NCBI GenBank assembly: GCA_003509545.1
Contig: DOLC01000075.1
Location: forward strand, 1 to 7,367
Direction of reading: 5' to 3'
DNA: 7,367 bases
From: Peptococcaceae bacterium
Lineage (GTDB): Bacteria; Bacillota; DSM-521; Neomoorellales; Neomoorellaceae
Part shown: positions 5,435 through 7,367 of the stretch, one piece after another
How positions within the stretch are numbered: position 1 is the first letter of the stretch
Layout of the letters: every line of letters starts with the position of its first letter
The notes under the pieces: generated by a model
Told to the model about the DNA's origin: nothing
The model's database searches: none
The model's input: the letters and a program-made list of their open reading frames with translations, nothing else
Made by a program: the position numbers and the translations under genes

Positions 5435-5600
5435 AAACCGCAACCCTGACGAATTAATCTATTAGGGTGGGATACAAGCGAAGGTGGGTGCAGGCAGGGC
5501 GGCCGTGTATCCCCATGGGCTTAGAGCCCGACAAACTGTTTGGCCGCCCCTCGACCCGCCCAAGTGGGCTAAAAAGCCCGGATAGGTGAGGGTTGCGTTT
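5434..5600 (+). ncRNA. Candidate structured RNA with a 6S-like layout
   Basis: The ends pair as CGCAACCCTGAC (5439-5450) with GTGAGGGTTGCG (5586-5597), with one mismatch, extendable by AAA/TTT across a bulge. Inside are CTAT/ATAG (5459-5462 / 5582-5585), an unpaired left strand of about 20 nt, and a small hairpin GGGCT-AAAA-AGCCC (5566-5579) on the right strand. Further in are GGTGGGT/ACCCGCC (5483-5489 / 5554-5560), GGGCGGCC/GGCCGCCC (5497-5504 / 5542-5549) and a tip hairpin GGGCT-TAG-AGCCC (5517-5529). Closing stem, bubble with a 3'-side hairpin, internal stem and terminal loop is the plan of 6S RNA, which inhibits RNA polymerase. No strong promoter or terminator is visible, so the strand is uncertain; the plus strand places the small hairpin where 6S has it. 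The following 5601-5716 holds only a hairpin GCCTG/CAGGC at the mgtE stop codon. Confidence 0.4.
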
Positions 5601-5716
5601 ACCTTTGCCTGCCCCAAAAAGAAACGGAGGTGCGTCAGAGAAGAAAAAGTGGTTAAGGCTGGCTCGCGAAACCTTTTTCAGGAACCCGGCCTCCCTGAGG
5701 TTACGTGTTAGCCTGT

Positions 5717-7075
5717 TTACAGGCGTAGGAGAAAAGAAGCTATATTAAAATAAACTATCAGCGCCAAAGCATCTACGATGGTAGTTATAAGCGGGCTGGC
5801 CATGAGGGCCGGATCTATTCTCAGTTTTTTAGCCGTTAAGGGCAGGAGTCCCCCTATTACCTTGGCCAGAAAAATGGTGGCTACTAGGGTAATGCTCACC
5901 ACCAGAGCGATATCCACGCGGATCTTTTCGAGGGCAATGAGCCGTAACAGGTTGAGACACCCCAAGACCGATCCCACCACAAGACTTACCCCGGCTTCAC
6001 GCAGCAAAACCCTCCACGCATCCCGGGGTTTGATTTCCCCTAGAGCCAGGCTGCGGATGATGAGGGTGGAGGACTGGGAACCGGCATTGCCGCCCGTATC
6101 CATGAGCATCGGAATGAAAGCGGCTAAGATAACCATGCCCTGCAACACGTCCTCAAAATGCTGGATGATCCTTCCGGTAAAGGTGGCTGACACCATGAGG
6201 AACAAGAGCCAAAACAAGCGATTCCTGGCCAGGATTAAAACATTTTGGTTAAAATAGGATTCTTCTGTAGGGCTAATGCCGCCTATCCTTTGGAAGTCTT
6301 CGGTGGCTTCGGCTTCCAGCACATCTACCACATCGTCGATGGTGATAATACCCACCAAGCGGTCCTCCTGATCCACCACCGGCATGGCCAACAGGTCATA
6401 CTTTTTAAAAAGGGCAGCCACTATTTCGCGGTCTTCATGGGTCTTGACGGCCAGCACATCGCGGGTCATCACGTCTTTGATCTTGGCCTCGGGCCGGGCC
6501 AGGACCAGATCTTTAAGGGAGATGGCTCCGCGCAGCCGGCGTTCATGGTCAATGACATAACAAGTATAGATGGTTTCTTTGTCGGGGCCCGTATACCGTA
6601 TATGCTCCAGGGCTTCTGCCACCGTCATCTCCTCGCGGAGATCCACGAACTCGATGGTCATGATGCTGCCGGCCGAGTCGTCCGGATAGTTTAAGAACTG
6701 GTTGATCAGTTTGCGCTCGCTCTCCGGCGTACGCTGCAGGATTTTTTTTACCACATTGGCCGGCATTTCTTCCAGAAAGTCGATCTTGTCGTCGAAAAAA
6801 AGATCTTGTACCAGGCTTTTTAATTCATCTTCGGCGATCATTTGGGAAAAGGCGGTCCGTATCTTTTCCGACAGGTAAGCGAAGACTTCTACTGCCTTCT
6901 CTTTGGGCAACAATCTAAAAACCAACAAGCTGCTTCTGGCATCCAATTGGTTTAAGATCTCAGCAATATCCTGAACCGGAAGCTGGGTCAATTGCTGTTT
7001 TAAGTCCAGGTAATTTTTATCTTCAATCCAACGGCGGAAGAGCGCTATGGTGTGATCTAGGTCTTGGAGCTCCAC
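5717..7075 (-). CDS. mgtE: Magnesium transporter MgtE
   Basis: From the GTG at 7075 the product is 452 aa, the usual MgtE length. MgtE is a homodimeric Mg2+ channel of the cytoplasmic membrane gated by its cytosolic domains. In order: helical N domain (about 1-130), two CBS domains (about 136-196 with GSIMT, and 200-256 with DVMTRDVLAV and VGIITIDDVVDVL), a plug helix (about 257-282), and five membrane helices (about 287-450). The signature PMLMDTGGNAGSQ is at 322-334, and the pore Asp is D435 in TTIVDALALIVYF. I chose GTG 7075 because GGGGGG lies 7 nt upstream and the protein then begins MELQDLDH like its relatives. An in-frame GTG at 7147 would add 24 residues unlike the family and has no ribosome site. 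No clear terminator follows. Confidence 0.96.
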   Translation of the reverse strand: MELQDLDHTIALFRRWIEDKNYLDLKQQLTQLPVQDIAEILNQLDARSSLLVFRLLPKEKAVEVFAYLSEKIRTAFSQMIAEDELKSLVQDLFFDDKIDFLEEMPANVVKKILQRTPESERKLINQFLNYPDDSAGSIMTIEFVDLREEMTVAEALEHIRYTGPDKETIYTCYVIDHERRLRGAISLKDLVLARPEAKIKDVMTRDVLAVKTHEDREIVAALFKKYDLLAMPVVDQEDRLVGIITIDDVVDVLEAEATEDFQRIGGISPTEESYFNQNVLILARNRLFWLLFLMVSATFTGRIIQHFEDVLQGMVILAAFIPMLMDTGGNAGSQSSTLIIRSLALGEIKPRDAWRVLLREAGVSLVVGSVLGCLNLLRLIALEKIRVDIALVVSITLVATIFLAKVIGGLLPLTAKKLRIDPALMASPLITTIVDALALIVYFNIASFLLRL

Positions 7076-7261
7076 AAGAATTCCCCCCTTTTTATGGTGG
7101 GGGGATCCAGACAAAAGCCCGATGGCAGACGACAGGAATCCCCCCACCTGTTAGTTTGCTGTCCAACACAGCTAACATACTAACGGACAAAAGCAATGAT
7201 GATCGTGGGAGCGGGTCCATCGTACCACCACCTTAGGCTGCAAAAAGGAGACTGGAAAAGC
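7076..7261 (-). promoter_or_regulatory. Structured 5' leader of mgtE, possible translational switch
   Basis: From the predicted transcript start near 7261 the leader is about 185 nt. Minus-strand hairpins: 7232-7195 (about 14 pairs with G-U wobbles and two bulged A), then 7184-7150 (GTTAGT/ACTAAC outside, GCTGT/ACAGC inside). Next, GGTGGGGGGATTCC (7148-7135) pairs with GGATCCCCCCACC (7108-7096): 13 pairs with one bulged T. The same C-run (7104-7099) can instead pair with the Shine-Dalgarno GGGGGG (7088-7083), which would block translation. These two pairings exclude each other. I do not see the M-box consensus that controls mgtE in Bacillus. Control by magnesium is inferred from gene function only. 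Confidence 0.55.
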
Positions 7262-7267
7262 GGACAT

Positions 7268-7296
7268 ATTGTAGCACATTAGGAAAGAAAGATCAA
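7268..7296 (-). promoter_or_regulatory. Promoter of mgtE
   Basis: On the minus strand, TTGATC (7296-7291), a 17-bp spacer and TACAAT (7273-7268), with four and five of six consensus bases respectively. The start is predicted near 7261. The end of repeat B3 lies just upstream of the -35. Confidence 0.7.
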
Positions 7297-7308
7297 CGCA
7301 TATAGGGG

Positions 7309-7367
7309 CTGACGTATCCCCAGTTTTGATTCCGGCCTGCTTAGCTTTCGCTCGCAAAGGCCTCCCT
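7309..7367 (+). repeat. B-type repeat, head only (copy B3, cut by the window's right edge)
   Basis: This aligns with the head of B1 (2293-2353): CTG(A/G)CGTATCCCC, GTTTTG, GGCCTGCTT(A/G)GC, TTCGCTCGC, then TCCCT. The rest of the copy would lie beyond 7367. Its outer end faces the mgtE promoter. Confidence 0.65.

Noticed and set aside
5445..5453. CTGACGA resembling the CUGANGA core of a hammerhead ribozyme
   Set aside because: The second core element (GAAA) and the flanking helices are absent.
7076..7261. M-box (ykoK) magnesium riboswitch upstream of mgtE
   Set aside because: I could not find the conserved M-box blocks in this leader. A model search would be decisive.
1..7367. CRISPR array or insertion sequence with transposase
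   Set aside because: No regularly spaced short repeats and no transposase-like protein in any frame.

Overview
The window looks like chromosomal DNA of a thermophilic, moderately GC-rich clostridial Firmicute, perhaps of the Moorella/Thermanaeromonas kind. This is inferred from strong Gram-positive Shine-Dalgarno sites, frequent GTG starts, sigma-A type promoters and a FliK-like gene of a type I associate with clostridia. Genus-level placement is a guess. The protein genes are mostly ordinary housekeeping genes. The unusual content lies between them.

Layout from left to right. Positions 1-247 hold a repeat (copy A1). A minus-strand pair follows: a 44-aa basic protein (1856-1722) and a 473-aa protein with a FliK-like C-terminus (1701-280). 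Divergent from them is a 49-aa hydrophobic, basic peptide gene with a perfect ribosome site and its own terminator (2015-2178). Next come a partial repeat (B0), a full repeat (B1), and tRNA-Glu(CUC) with a textbook promoter and terminator (2573-2764). A second A-type repeat (A2) fills 2846-3088. An unrecognised 327-aa protein, possibly beta-propeller-like (3273-4256), converges on and overlaps endonuclease IV (nfo, 5088-4198). Upstream of nfo lie its promoter and an inverted repeat copy (B2). A candidate structured RNA occupies about 5434-5600. The MgtE magnesium transporter gene (7075-5717, minus) has a long structured leader and its own promoter. A last repeat copy (B3) runs off the right edge.

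The strongest unexplained signal is a family of non-coding repeats of about 250-280 bp. Six whole or partial copies occur in 7.4 kb, all between genes. Two subtypes (A and B) share landmarks and a central stem. Two A copies show paired compensatory base changes in a hairpin, which implies selection on a folded RNA or DNA shape. B-type ends carry a GGGGATA(A)C motif that lies 16-20 bp upstream of the -35 box of three different promoters (tRNA-Glu, nfo, mgtE), reading in the direction of transcription each time.

Two other regulatory candidates stand out. In the mgtE leader, one C-rich strand can pair either with the Shine-Dalgarno G-run or, more strongly, with an upstream G-run. Between nfo and mgtE, about 165 nt fold into a closed stem, open bubble, internal stem and terminal hairpin, a layout resembling 6S RNA.
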